A DNA stretch of 64,000 bases from Paenibacillus riograndensis SBR5 (GCF_000981585.1 NZ_LN831776.1:511001-575000); one strand, 5' to 3'; counted from the stretch's first letter, positions 52,067 to 61,043 are shown. A program made the numbers and translations. Notes: generated from the sequence alone by a model not told the origin.

Positions 52067-53860
52067 CTAGATTGCCGCTTCGCTTCCGCACACCTCTCTT
52101 TTTTCAATATACCGGATAAAAAGTTCGGTTAGCTCAGGGTCGAACTGGCTTCCGGCACAGGCGCGAAGCTCAACAACAGCTTCCTTGAACGATTTGGTCG
52201 GCTGATAGGGCCGTTCGGTGGTCATTGCGTCGAAGGAGTCGATAATGGTCAGCATGCGGCATAGCCGGGGGATTTCATCGCCTTTGAAGCCGTAGGGATA
52301 ACCTTTGCCGTCATAGCGTTCGTGGTGCAGCTCGATATAAGGAGCCAGATCCTTGAATTTTTCGTTGGTCAGCGCCATTTCCTTGCCCCAGGTGACATGC
52401 CATTTGACCATTTCCCATTCCTCCAGCGACAGCTTGTCCTTTTTATTCAGAATTCCCCAGGGGATCTCCAGCTTGCCGATGTCATGAATGAGTGCGCCGA
52501 GTGTAAACTGCCTTTTGGAGAGGGTGTCCAGATTCAGCAGCTCGCTGATGTCCATCGCATAGCGGAAGACGCGTTTGGAGTGCTTGAAGGTCTCCAGGTC
52601 CTTGTACATAAACAGGTTCAGCTGCTGCTCAATATCGCGCACATCCTGGCTGAAATCGATATCCTGCTCCAGCAGTGACTGGCTGCCATAGGTATGAACG
52701 AGGTTTTTGCCTTGTTTTTTGGCATAATAGAGCGCCTGGTCGGCATGGTCTACAAGCTCTGATTTGAAATGGACATCCGGCTGGTACGCGGCGATGCCGG
52801 CAGAGAAGGCCAGACAGCCCTGGGGAAAAATTTCACTCCCTTCAAAACGGGAATGGTTAAGGGTTCTGCGCAGGGACTCCATAAAGTTTCTGGCCGCCGC
52901 AGCATCATAGCCCGGCATCAGCAGTGTGAATTCTTCCCCGCCATAGCGGGACACAATAATGTTCGTGTTCTCCGTCTCCCTTTTCAGCAGCTCCGCCAAA
53001 AAAACGATCAGCCCGTCCCCCTTGAGATGGCCGAAGTGATCATTGTACTTTTTGAAATCATCGATATCGATCATCGCCAGGGAGAGGGCGGTGCCGCTGA
53101 TCTTTGAGCTGCTCATCTCCTCTTCCAGCGCCTGCTCAAAATAACTATGGGTGAACAGCCCTGTTCGCGGGTCGCGGTTAAAGCGTTCCTCAATATCACG
53201 GTACATGCTGAACAGCCGCTTGAAGGAATAGGAAATGAGAATGCTGAGGCACAGGAACAGGCCCAGGCCAACCATGTGATTATGGTACAGCAGAATCGTC
53301 AAGACCAGCGACAGCACCAGCGTACAGGCATAGGCGAGGATAGTGTCAGTAAGCATCCCTTTGAGGGTATTGTACAGATTTTTATGGAAAACAACGTAAT
53401 AATAGAAGCCGATCAGCAGGGTATTGAGGATAAAATATACAGCCATAGCGCTTACATAAGCTTCCAGGTGGCTGCTAAGCAGCGGTCCCTGCATCCCGCC
53501 CAGGGCGGTAAAGATAAATGAAGCTGAAGCAATCATGATGCAATAAATGGAAAAGTTATTGATGTGCTTCCCCGCCGTACTGCCCCATTCCAGCAACAGC
53601 AGCACCAGGGAGCTAAGCAGCAGTACCATAAGGGTGAAGGAGAGGCCGAAAATAAAAATGCAGGCTAAATAAACGGAGGAGTCGAGTGACAGCCCGTTTC
53701 CTTGCGGGGGAAGCTGAAAGGTGAAGACGGTCAGGATTACAGCCGCTCCCGCCATGGCGGTAATCCAGCCCCAGGCGGAAAATGAGAAATGCAGAAAAGA
53801 ACCTTCACTGTAAATAACAAACAAGCCTAGCCCGATCAAGCATATGATAAAGGAGTACAA
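52067..53860 (-). CDS. Membrane GGDEF-HD-GYP c-di-GMP enzyme
   Basis: 597 residues: about seven N-terminal transmembrane helices (1-215), GGDEF domain (about 225-390; IDIDDFKKYNDHFGHLKGD, RYGGEEFTLLM) and HD-GYP domain (about 405-590; IHDIGKLEIP with the HD pair, HHERYDGKGYPYG with the GYP signature). Both a diguanylate cyclase and a phosphodiesterase active site look intact. TTG start at 53860 has no Shine-Dalgarno. The best one (AAGGAGG, 53917-53911) is followed 7 nt later by a TTG (53903) in a different frame that reads MFRRINSGFLHNRTL. A one-base frameshift near 53860 or a leader peptide is possible. Confidence 0.88.
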   Translation of the reverse strand: MYSFIICLIGLGLFVIYSEGSFLHFSFSAWGWITAMAGAAVILTVFTFQLPPQGNGLSLDSSVYLACIFIFGLSFTLMVLLLSSLVLLLLEWGSTAGKHINNFSIYCIMIASASFIFTALGGMQGPLLSSHLEAYVSAMAVYFILNTLLIGFYYYVVFHKNLYNTLKGMLTDTILAYACTLVLSLVLTILLYHNHMVGLGLFLCLSILISYSFKRLFSMYRDIEERFNRDPRTGLFTHSYFEQALEEEMSSSKISGTALSLAMIDIDDFKKYNDHFGHLKGDGLIVFLAELLKRETENTNIIVSRYGGEEFTLLMPGYDAAAARNFMESLRRTLNHSRFEGSEIFPQGCLAFSAGIAAYQPDVHFKSELVDHADQALYYAKKQGKNLVHTYGSQSLLEQDIDFSQDVRDIEQQLNLFMYKDLETFKHSKRVFRYAMDISELLNLDTLSKRQFTLGALIHDIGKLEIPWGILNKKDKLSLEEWEMVKWHVTWGKEMALTNEKFKDLAPYIELHHERYDGKGYPYGFKGDEIPRLCRMLTIIDSFDAMTTERPYQPTKSFKEAVVELRACAGSQFDPELTELFIRYIEKREVCGSEAAI

Positions 53861-54082
53861 GTGTTCTGTTGTGCAAGAAGCCGCTGTTTATCCGTCTGAA
53901 CAACGCTGCCCCTCCTTTGCGTCGTAATGGAGTATGCCTGCTTATCCGAAATTACTGGAATTTCATTAGGCGGGTTCAAAGGAGCCTTTAAGGTATACAT
54001 TCGCTTTCTGAAAAGAAACTCCTGCTAAATCATGACAAATGTAGTGGATGTTCGGGAAAGTGCGGAAAAGAGAACGAAAGTA

Positions 54083-54111
54083 TTGACATACCCATGGGGG
54101 GTATATTATAT
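54083..54111 (+). promoter_or_regulatory. csoR promoter with overlapping CsoR operator
   Basis: TTGACA (54083), 17-bp spacer, TTATAT. The spacer contains TACCCATGGGGGGTA (54089-54103), the TACCC-N5-GGGTA palindrome of CsoR operators, so copper-free CsoR would block RNA polymerase. Confidence 0.8.
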
Positions 54112-54134
54112 TGATGTTGAGGAGGCTGATTCCT

Positions 54135-54482
54135 GTGTCTACCAATGAGAAAGAGCACGCGGGGCATTCCTGCGGAGACGATTGTCATACCTCTGCTCCC
54201 GGCGTACGCAAAAGTCATCATTCAGCGGAATTCAAGAGCGGGCTTACCACCCGGCTCAACCGGATTGAAGGCCAGATCCGCGGCGTTAAGGGGATGATCG
54301 AGCGCGATACCTACTGCGATGATGTGCTCAACCAGCTGGCGGCAGTCCAGGCTGCCCTGAACAGTGTCGGCAAGCTGCTGCTGGAAGGGCACATGAAGAG
54401 CTGTATTATTGAGCGGATCGAGGCCGGGGAGCATGAAGTAATCGACGAGCTGCTGGTCACGGTCAACAAGCTGATGAAATAA
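54135..54482 (+). CDS. csoR: Copper-sensing repressor CsoR
   Basis: 115 residues from GTG 54135 (GAGGAGG 9 nt upstream). Four-helix CsoR/RcnR fold: RLNRIEGQIRGVKGMIE, then YCDDVLNQLAAVQAAL (Cys ligand), and EGHMKSCIIERI (His and second Cys), giving the Cu(I)-binding C-H-C triad. The His/Cys-rich N-terminal tail (HAGHSCGDDCHTS) is an addition. It represses itself and copZA and is released by Cu(I). Confidence 0.93.
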   Translation: MSTNEKEHAGHSCGDDCHTSAPGVRKSHHSAEFKSGLTTRLNRIEGQIRGVKGMIERDTYCDDVLNQLAAVQAALNSVGKLLLEGHMKSCIIERIEAGEHEVIDELLVTVNKLMK

Positions 54483-54512
54483 GGCACGGGAGCTAAGCTG
54501 ATAAACTTAAGG

Positions 54513-54580
54513 GGCTGCTTCCGAAGGAAGTGTTCCATTAAACTAAGCAGATGCTTCCAAAGCAATGCTCCATAAAACTT
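54513..54580 (+). repeat. ~31-bp direct repeat between csoR and copZ
   Basis: GCTTCCGAAGGAAGTGTTCC and GCTTCCAAAGCAATGCTCC, each followed by AT(T)AAA-ACT, occur at 54514 and 54552. Each also has a small internal palindrome. Confidence 0.55.
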
Positions 54581-54596
54581 TTAGGAGGGTTAATCA

Positions 54597-54797
54597 ATGT
54601 CTAATGTAACGTTGAATGTAGAAGGAATGTCGTGCGGTCATTGTGTCAGTGCGGTAGAGAAGGCGGTAAGCGGTGTGGGTGCCGCAGCGAAGGTGGATCT
54701 GCAGGCCAAGACGGTAGCTGTAGATTATGATGAGAACAAAGTAAGCCTCAGCACGATCAAAGCGGCCATTGAAGATCAGGGCTACGACGTAGTCTGA
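54597..54797 (+). CDS. copZ: Copper chaperone CopZ
   Basis: 66-residue heavy-metal-associated domain with the Cu(I)-binding loop [11 protein letters not shown], delivering copper to CopA in the cytoplasm. AGGAGG lies 10 nt before the ATG. Last residues ...[10 protein letters not shown] are typical. Confidence 0.94.
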   Translation: MSNVTLNVEGMSCGHCVSAVEKAVSGVGAAAKVDLQAKTVAVDYDENKVSLSTIKAAIEDQGYDVV

Positions 54798-54880
54798 TTG
54801 GAACTGCGCATATAAGGGCTTGGAGCGGGGAATCCTTGTGATTTCAGAGGCGCCAATGCCCTTTCTTTTACAAAATATTA

Positions 54881-54895
54881 TACCCCAAGGGGGTA
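54881..54895. promoter_or_regulatory. Second CsoR operator, before copA
   Basis: TACCCCAAGGGGGTA, the same palindrome class as at 54089, only 14 bp before the copA start. It suggests that copA has its own copper-responsive promoter in addition to readthrough from csoR-copZ. Confidence 0.75.
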
Positions 54896-54909
54896 TGGAG
54901 GTGGAGGGT

Positions 54910-57363
54910 ATGGAAAAGACAGCGGAAACCCCGCTGCAGCAGACTACTCTGCAGATTACAGGGATGACCTGTTCTGCTTGCGCAGCACGGATTGAAAAAG
55001 GGCTCTCCCGCATGGAGGGCGTGTCGAAGGCCAATGTAAATCTGGCGCTGGAGCAGGCGACCGTCGGCTATGACCCTGCTGTTGCAGGCGTGCCGCAAAT
55101 CGAGGAGAAGATCCGTTCGCTGGGCTATGATACCCGCAAGGAATCGGCGGATTTTGATATTTCGGGCATGACCTGTGCGGCTTGTTCTGCACGGATTGAG
55201 AAGGTGCTGGGGCGCACACCCGGCATTGCGGCAGTGAATGTGAATCTGGCGCTGGAAACGGCGCATGTGGAGTACGCGCCAGGGAGCATTGGCGTGTCCG
55301 AGATTATGGAGAAGGTCAGCAGTATCGGCTATAAGGCAACGCTGAAGCAGGACCGCAAGGAGCAAGCCGATCAGCGGGGGCAGGAGATCCGGCACAAACG
55401 GAACAAATGGATAATTTCAGCGATCCTCTCGTTTCCGCTGCTCTGGGCGATGGCGGGCCATTTCTCCTTTACGGAATGGATCTGGACGCCAGAGCTGCTG
55501 ATGAACCCGTGGTTTCAGCTGGCACTGGCTACACCAGTGCAGTTCATTATCGGCTGGAAATTCTATGTCGGCGCCTATAAAGCGGTGAGAAACGGCAGCG
55601 CCAACATGGACGTCCTGGTGGTGCTTGGCACCTCAGCAGCCTATTTCTACAGTCTGTATCTGACCATAGACTCTTTGAGCATGAGTGGAATGAGTCATAC
55701 GGTTGACATGTATTATGAGACCAGCGCCGTTCTGATTACACTGATTCTGGTCGGCAAATGGTCCGAAGCCCTGGCGAAAGGCCGTTCCTCCGATGCCATC
55801 CGCAGCCTGATGGGCTTGCAGGCCAAGACCGCACTGGTTGTTCGTGACGGTGCCGAGCTCAGCATCCCGGTAGAGGAAGTCATTCCGGGCGACATCGTGC
55901 TGGTGAAGCCGGGAACGAAGGTCCCCGTTGATGGAGAGGTTGTCGAAGGGCTGTCCTCCGTGGATGAATCCATGCTGACCGGAGAGAGCATTCCGGTGGA
56001 GAAAAAACCGGGGGACTCTGTAATCGGGGGGACATTGAACAAAAACGGCATGCTGCGGATCAAAGCGCGCAAGGTAGGCCGGGATACCGCGCTTGCACAG
56101 ATCATTAGAGTCGTTGAGGAGGCCCAGGGCTCCAAAGCGCCGATTCAGCGGATCGCCGATGTGATTTCCGGCATTTTTGTGCCGATTGTTGTGGGGATTG
56201 CCGCTGTGACCTTTGTGATCTGGTTCCTCTGGGGCGCTCCCGGCCAGTTCGCCGAGGCGCTGGAGAATGCTATTGCCGTGCTGGTTATTGCCTGCCCATG
56301 CGCGCTCGGTCTGGCTACGCCGACCTCGATTATGGCCGGATCGGGGCGTGCGGCGGAGTTCGGCATTTTGTTCAAGGGCGGAGAGCATCTGGAAGCGGCG
56401 CAGGGGATTCAGGTGGTCGTGCTGGATAAAACAGGTACCGTTACGAGCGGCAAGCCGGTGCTGACGGACATTCTGACGACCACCGGCATTGCAGCGCATG
56501 GCAAAGAGACCGCAGAGAACCGCCTGCTGGCCCTTACGGCGGCTGCAGAGAAGCTCTCGGAGCATCCGCTGGCTGATGCGATTGTTGCCGGTGCCGCCGC
56601 CAGAGGTCTTGAACTGCCGGAAGCCGGGGAGTTCCGGGCCGTGCCGGGCCGCGGGATCACCGCAGTTGTTGGCGGGCAGACCGTAAGTGTAGGCACCCGC
56701 AGGATGATGGAGGAAGGCGGTGCGGAGCCTGGACCATGGGCGCCCCTCATGACGAAGCTGGAGCAGGAAGGCAAAACTGCGATGCTTGTGTCTGTGGAGG
56801 GCGTGATCGCCGGGGTAGTAGCGGTTGCCGACACCATCAAGGAAACCTCGCGGGCAGCGGTCGCCAAGCTGCATGACATGGGCATTGAAGTGGTGATGAT
56901 CACCGGAGACAACCGGATCACAGCCCAGGCCATCGCGGAGCAGGCCGGTATCCGGACAGTGCTGGCCGAGGTGCTGCCGGAGGGCAAGGCCGCGGAAATC
57001 CGCAGATTGCAGAGCGGCGGAGTCAAGGTAGCCATGGTCGGCGACGGCATCAACGATGCGCCGGCCCTAGCGACAGCGGATACCGGGATGGCTATCGGCA
57101 CCGGGACCGATGTGGCGATGGAAGCGGCGGACATCACGCTGATGCGCGGCGATCTCATGAGCATCCCGGATGCGGTCATGATGAGCCGCAGAACGATGCG
57201 GAATATCAAGCAGAATCTGTTCTGGGCGCTTGCCTACAATACGATTGGCATCCCGATCGCCGCCCTGGGCTTCCTGGCCCCGTGGCTGGCCGGGGCAGCC
57301 ATGGCCTTCAGCTCTGTTTCGGTCGTCCTGAACGCGCTGCGTCTGCAGCGGGTGAAGCTGTAA
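54910..57363 (+). CDS. copA: Copper-exporting P-type ATPase CopA
   Basis: 817 residues from ATG 54910; the upstream in-frame extension crosses the CsoR box and is rejected. Two N-terminal metal-binding domains ([10 protein letters not shown] and [10 protein letters not shown]), eight transmembrane helices, actuator TGESIPV, intramembrane [13 protein letters not shown] (CPC copper site), phosphorylation motif [21 protein letters not shown] (HP motif) and hinge [12 protein letters not shown]. Exports Cu(I) across the membrane at ATP cost. Ends the cso-cop cluster. Confidence 0.96.
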   Translation: MEKTAETPLQQTTLQITGMTCSACAARIEKGLSRMEGVSKANVNLALEQATVGYDPAVAGVPQIEEKIRSLGYDTRKESADFDISGMTCAACSARIEKVLGRTPGIAAVNVNLALETAHVEYAPGSIGVSEIMEKVSSIGYKATLKQDRKEQADQRGQEIRHKRNKWIISAILSFPLLWAMAGHFSFTEWIWTPELLMNPWFQLALATPVQFIIGWKFYVGAYKAVRNGSANMDVLVVLGTSAAYFYSLYLTIDSLSMSGMSHTVDMYYETSAVLITLILVGKWSEALAKGRSSDAIRSLMGLQAKTALVVRDGAELSIPVEEVIPGDIVLVKPGTKVPVDGEVVEGLSSVDESMLTGESIPVEKKPGDSVIGGTLNKNGMLRIKARKVGRDTALAQIIRVVEEAQGSKAPIQRIADVISGIFVPIVVGIAAVTFVIWFLWGAPGQFAEALENAIAVLVIACPCALGLATPTSIMAGSGRAAEFGILFKGGEHLEAAQGIQVVVLDKTGTVTSGKPVLTDILTTTGIAAHGKETAENRLLALTAAAEKLSEHPLADAIVAGAAARGLELPEAGEFRAVPGRGITAVVGGQTVSVGTRRMMEEGGAEPGPWAPLMTKLEQEGKTAMLVSVEGVIAGVVAVADTIKETSRAAVAKLHDMGIEVVMITGDNRITAQAIAEQAGIRTVLAEVLPEGKAAEIRRLQSGGVKVAMVGDGINDAPALATADTGMAIGTGTDVAMEAADITLMRGDLMSIPDAVMMSRRTMRNIKQNLFWALAYNTIGIPIAALGFLAPWLAGAAMAFSSVSVVLNALRLQRVKL

Positions 57364-57375
57364 TTAGAATAAGCA

Positions 57376-57413
57376 CGCCAAGTCTCCTGTCTTACGGAGC
57401 TTGGCTTTTTTTA
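57376..57413 (+). terminator. Terminator after copA
   Basis: GCCAAG-CTCC and GGAG-CTTGGC pair around ~7 nt, followed by TTTTTTT. Confidence 0.88.
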
Positions 57414-57488
57414 TAATATAAGCATTTTGTATACTGTTCGCTAAGCAAATTCACTCAAAAGGGTGGAAATCAGCCAGATTCGATCGCC

Positions 57489-57712
57489 TTTTTCCAACTA
57501 ACGCTGGCTAAGAAGCAGGTGAACAGTGCTAGTTGGAAAAAGGGAACTTATTTCTCTCGGAAATCAACAATTGTGAGATCTAAGTGGAAAAAGGGAGCTT
57601 AATTGGGCCGTATTTCCTGATAAAGGGCGAAATGTGCTAAATTAGTTATCCTTTTTCCACTTAACCTGCGGAGAACAAGGTGTTTGAGCAAATTAGTTAT
57701 CCTTTTTCCACT
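57489..57712. repeat. 51-bp-period repeat cluster (GTGGAAAAAG type)
   Basis: Units: inverted TTTTTCCAACT (57489), forward AGTTGGAAAAAGGG (57531), forward AGTGGAAAAAGGG (57583), inverted ATTAGTTATCCTTTTTCCAC twice (57641 and 57691). Same-strand neighbours are about 51 bp apart. Confidence 0.7.
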
Positions 57713-57746
57713 TGGAATTGCTGAAGGACACATAAAGGGTTAACCC

Positions 57747-57928
57747 TCGAAAATCCTGCACGGAATACAACAAAGTGTGTCTAAAGCAGGCCGAATGGGT
57801 GGACATCTTGTACGATTTACAACAATCTGTGTCCTAATTACGCTAACCGGACAAAAATCTTGTGAATTGTACAACAATGTAGGCGCGGCTTCACCAAATG
57901 GACGAAAATCCTGCATGTTATACAACAA
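57747..57928 (-). repeat. 51/52-bp-period repeat cluster (TTGTTGTA type)
   Basis: Four units of AAAATCCTGCA...TACAACAA, the reverse complement of the cluster at 37554. Their CAACAA ends start at 57768, 57820, 57872 and 57923: intervals 52, 52, 51. Spacers of ~28 bp are not conserved. Confidence 0.8.
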
Positions 57929-58018
57929 TGCGGATTTCGTAACCTTCAGGACCCTTATTTACCCGCCAGGGTGATTTTGTTCAAATATAATTTATATGCT
58001 TCGCGCTCTAAATTACTT

Positions 58019-58070
58019 CTATTTCTCGCTGAAACGGGTGCCATCCTTGTAAGGACAGCGCAGCCGTTTT
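58019..58070. repeat. Dispersed hairpin repeat, copy C
   Basis: CTATTTCTCGCTGAAACGG with CCGTTTT as closing arm, inner CCTT/AAGG stem and junction GCAG. Over the first 23 bases it differs from copy B by two or three bases. It lies 111 bp upstream of the sigma-factor start. Confidence 0.6.
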
Positions 58071-58180
58071 GTTCTGAATGTTCCATGCATTCCAGGATAT
58101 ATGAGGGTTAGGCTCGGTCTATGTCCCGATTTCAGGAGCGTAGGTGTTATATCTGGCGAAGGGGTGGAAGGAGGGAATCC

Positions 58181-58774
58181 GTGAATTCCATAGAGAGCAT
58201 TGAAACGAAAATCGCAAGGATACAAGCGGGCGAGGTCTACATATTTGCGGATATTATCGATACTTATCAGAACCGGATTTATAAGTATTGCCTGCGGTTG
58301 TTAAGCAACCGGGAAGAAGCCGAGGATGCGGTGCAGGATATCATGCTTAAGGTGTTCGAAAAGGTCAGGTATTATCAGCCCAAGGGAAGCTTCACCTCCT
58401 GGCTGTACAAAGTTGCCTACAACCACTGCTTGAATCTGCTACGCAGGCGCAAGCTGCAGCGGCAGGTCAGCCGCCTGTTTGGCCGGGAGGCTGCGGCAGA
58501 GAGCGCCGAACTTGCAGCAGAGGACACCATGTTCAGTGAACCGCTCGCCTCGGCACTTGAAATGCTAACGGTGGAAGAGCGGAATTTGCTGATTCTGCGT
58601 ATTTTTGAGGATAAATCCTTTGAGGAAATCGGTGAGATTCTGGGCAAGAACATGGAAGCGGTCAAGAAACGGTACGGGCGGATCAGGCACAAGCTGAAAG
58701 CATTCATGGAGTTATCAGAAAAGGAGGAAGGAGAATGCACAAAAGCCAGCACACTGCAGAAGAACAAAATCTGA
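58181..58774 (+). CDS. ECF-type RNA polymerase sigma factor
   Basis: 197 residues from GTG 58181 (GAAGGAGGGAATCC, 7-9 nt). Region 2 (about 20-90: YQNRIYKYCLRLLSNREEAEDAVQDIMLKVFEKV ... SWLYKVAYNHCLNLLRRRK) and region 4 (about 125-175: LTVEERNLLILRIFEDKSFEEIGEILG, then MEAVKKRYGRIRHKLK). No region 3. It overlaps the next gene, a single-pass membrane protein, by 40 nt: the usual sigma/anti-sigma layout. Candidate user of ECF promoters such as that at 4368, though a SigW ortholog elsewhere is equally possible. Confidence 0.9.
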   Translation: MNSIESIETKIARIQAGEVYIFADIIDTYQNRIYKYCLRLLSNREEAEDAVQDIMLKVFEKVRYYQPKGSFTSWLYKVAYNHCLNLLRRRKLQRQVSRLFGREAAAESAELAAEDTMFSEPLASALEMLTVEERNLLILRIFEDKSFEEIGEILGKNMEAVKKRYGRIRHKLKAFMELSEKEEGECTKASTLQKNKI

Positions 58775-59910
58775 GAAGCTACGATGCATCAGGTGATGCC
58801 AAAGCTATTGATGTCCGGCAACGGGTGATGAACATCATCACAGAGAAATACGGAAACGTAAAGGCTGATGCAGTTCCCCCGGGCGCCGGGGAATCCTCCG
58901 AGGTGATGCAACGTATAGAAGAATCTCCTGCCCGCGCCGTCCGCAAAAGGCTGATATTCCACAGCAGAACACTGGCGGTGTCCGTTTCCCTGCTGGCAGT
59001 TCTTTTCTTGGGATCCACATATTACTGGTATGCTGATATTCACAATCAGACGGCAGATATTCCTTACACCGTGAAGGATTATGAAGAGATTGAAGACCCG
59101 GTTACCCAATTTCGCATTCAGCTGAAGGAGACGCCGGTGCAGCCGGGGGTAGTTCAGCCGGAAGAGGATGTGAAAACCCGGAAATATCAGGAGGCAAAAA
59201 AATGGGTGGAACAGCAGCTGTTACCGGGAGAAACGGGGGTTTTTCTGGTCGGTAAGGATTTATCCGCTAATCCTTCAACCGGAAGTGCCGTAAATCCGCT
59301 GCATTATGACAGTTACTCTGATTTCAGAGTCAAGAGTACGGAGCAGGAAGACCCGGTACTTCCCGAGCCGGAATATGTACCTAAAGGCTATGCATTCAGC
59401 GGAGGAGAGATTATTCCTGAAACGGATATTGCCCTGCTGCTGGCCAATCCGTCCAAAACTACTTCCGGAGACAAGTCTGAAAGCGGAGTCGAGGCGTATC
59501 TCCGGCTAAAAGAAGAAATGTCAGTAATGAAGGCTATAGACTTGGGAGAGGGCTACAAGCTGGTATGGAAGAGATTCCATGCGGCCGGGGCGAGCTCGGT
59601 CAAGGTGTCATACACCACCACAGAAGGCCAGAGCATCAATATCCAGGCCACGGATCTTCTTCGGCTGGGTACGGCCCAATTCAACACATATGGCATGGAG
59701 AAATACGAGAATGTTGTGGTAGCAGGGAAAGAAATGATTTATATGAAGCCGTTGGCGGAGGGCGGTCATAAATATACACAACGATTAGTCTGGTTAGATT
59801 CGGTCCAGGGTCAGGGTGCTTATTATTCCCTGTCCGACAGCAAGGACAGCCCTCTGTCCCGGCAGGAGTTGATCAATGTAGCAGCCAGCATGCTGCATAG
59901 CAAAAAATAA
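58735..59910 (+). CDS. Membrane anti-sigma-like protein
   Basis: 391 residues. Cytoplasmic N-terminus (about 1-75), one transmembrane helix (TLAVSVSLLAVLFLGSTYYW, about 79-98), and a large extracytoplasmic part ending in a conserved module (LVWLDSVQGQGAYYSLSDS ... SRQELINVAASML). The same module ends the secreted protein at 60014 and the pseudogene at 37747, and resembles DUF4367-type domains of Bacillota anti-sigma factors. It starts inside the sigma gene with AAGGAGGAAGGAGA in front, so the pair is coupled. No classical zinc-binding ASD motif (HxxxCxxC) is seen. Confidence 0.75.
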   Translation: MHKSQHTAEEQNLRSYDASGDAKAIDVRQRVMNIITEKYGNVKADAVPPGAGESSEVMQRIEESPARAVRKRLIFHSRTLAVSVSLLAVLFLGSTYYWYADIHNQTADIPYTVKDYEEIEDPVTQFRIQLKETPVQPGVVQPEEDVKTRKYQEAKKWVEQQLLPGETGVFLVGKDLSANPSTGSAVNPLHYDSYSDFRVKSTEQEDPVLPEPEYVPKGYAFSGGEIIPETDIALLLANPSKTTSGDKSESGVEAYLRLKEEMSVMKAIDLGEGYKLVWKRFHAAGASSVKVSYTTTEGQSINIQATDLLRLGTAQFNTYGMEKYENVVVAGKEMIYMKPLAEGGHKYTQRLVWLDSVQGQGAYYSLSDSKDSPLSRQELINVAASMLHSKK

Positions 59911-60013
59911 TGACACATGATGTCCCGATAACGAGAGATGAATTGTTGTATATGTATGTAACTCATTATCCTATTTTAGAACGGGCCTCACGCCCTGAAG
60001 GAGAGAATATGCG

Positions 60014-60862
60014 ATGAGATTTCAAAAGTCAGCTATTGCTTTGGCCAGCCTGGCGTTGCTGCTCGGTTCCGCTTACGGTTCTGCCAGTGCGGCATCCGGG
60101 AGTAAGTCCTCAACGAAATCCGCGGCTGCGGCCAGCTCACAGCAGACCACGAAGAAGATCCAGGCCCAGGTTGACGCGATCCGACTTCAGACCAAGAAGC
60201 CCGGGGAAATTTATTATGTGTACGTGAACGATAAAAAGTATAATCCTGGCGGAGTTTCGTATCAGGCGTTCTCGTACGGCCTGCCTTTTAAAAATTACCA
60301 GGAATATGTACAGAAGGCGCAAGTCCTCAAGACCCCTTTCCTGCAACTGGAGCAAGCGCCCGAAGACTTTCAATTCAAGTCCGCGTATCTGAGCGCTTTT
60401 AAACCGAAACCTGATTCTATTGAAGGGCAGAAGCTGAGCGAGCAGATTGTAGCGGAAGGAAAAGCATCCGGCAAAACGGTATTTGTCAAAAAAATGACCG
60501 ACAAGCGCTGGAGTGTGACCTTGACTTACCATGGCAGCGAGGGTTCCCGGCAAGCCGGGGCATTTCTGTCCATCACTGCCGAGCCTGCCGGGACACTGGA
60601 CTCCAGTATAGAATACGTCCCATCCCTGGCCGAGCCGGAGAAGCTGTCGGTGGAGGGGCAGGACCTGACTTACAAGGCCGGAGATGCGCTTAAGTATAAG
60701 ACAGCCAACTCTCCGGGGGTTAACAACAGCCAGGATGCGCAGTATCTGGAATGGACAGATTCCCGAACCAAGATAAGCTATACTATTTATGTCTCCAAAG
60801 GGAAGATTACAAAGGAAGCACTGGTATCACTCGCAGAGCAGATCATCACCGGGCAATCGTAA
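60014..60862 (+). CDS. Secreted paralog of the anti-sigma sensor module
   Basis: 282 residues. Signal peptide with cleavage near SASAASG, Ser/Ala/Lys-rich linker, then an extracytoplasmic domain. Its C-terminal part (PEKLSVEGQDLTYK ... YLEWTDSRTKISYTIYVSKGKITKEALVSLAEQI) is homologous to the sensor module of the neighbouring anti-sigma-like protein and to the pseudogene at 37747. Same direction and 103 bp downstream without a terminator, so probably in the sigma operon or regulon. It might modulate signal perception; function unknown. Confidence 0.7.
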   Translation: MRFQKSAIALASLALLLGSAYGSASAASGSKSSTKSAAAASSQQTTKKIQAQVDAIRLQTKKPGEIYYVYVNDKKYNPGGVSYQAFSYGLPFKNYQEYVQKAQVLKTPFLQLEQAPEDFQFKSAYLSAFKPKPDSIEGQKLSEQIVAEGKASGKTVFVKKMTDKRWSVTLTYHGSEGSRQAGAFLSITAEPAGTLDSSIEYVPSLAEPEKLSVEGQDLTYKAGDALKYKTANSPGVNNSQDAQYLEWTDSRTKISYTIYVSKGKITKEALVSLAEQIITGQS

Positions 60863-60878
60863 CCCGCAATTATCAATA

Positions 60879-60924
60879 AAGAGTTGGTCCGCAGCCGGGA
60901 AGGGTGCGGGACAACTCTTTTTTT
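60879..60924 (+). terminator. Terminator of the sigma-factor gene cluster
   Basis: AAAGAGTTG-TCCGCA and TGCGGGA-CAACTCTTT form a long stem, followed by TTTTTTT. Confidence 0.88.
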
Positions 60925-60925
60925 G

Positions 60926-60990
60926 GATACCAACGATTGAAACTCTTGAGCTGTAAAAACAGGCATACTTCTGTCCGCCAGTTTCAGGAC
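60926..60990 (+). pseudogene. Eroded 5' fragment of a nitroreductase gene
   Basis: 65 bp align with the start of the nitroreductase gene at 63624: GAAACTCTTGAGCTG against GAAACCCTTGAACTG, then an extra base, then NRHTSVRQFQD encoded identically with an 18-base exact match (60973-60990 = 63672-63689). A frameshift and a TAA break it. It stops at the end of the conserved block; 53 bp later the convergent EamA gene ends. Confidence 0.75.
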
Positions 60991-61043
60991 TCAGGCTTTT
61001 CTGCTCTGCATGAGCGTATATACTCCATGATGTAAGCAGCTTC

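Noticed and set aside
55633..56874. 413-codon minus-strand ORF
   Set aside because: Antisense shadow of copA, rich in His/Arg from reversed codons.
57740..57928. Small ORFs (about 60 codons) across the TTGTTGTA repeats
   Set aside because: They arise from the repeats themselves; no RBS, and the 51/52-bp steps break the frame.
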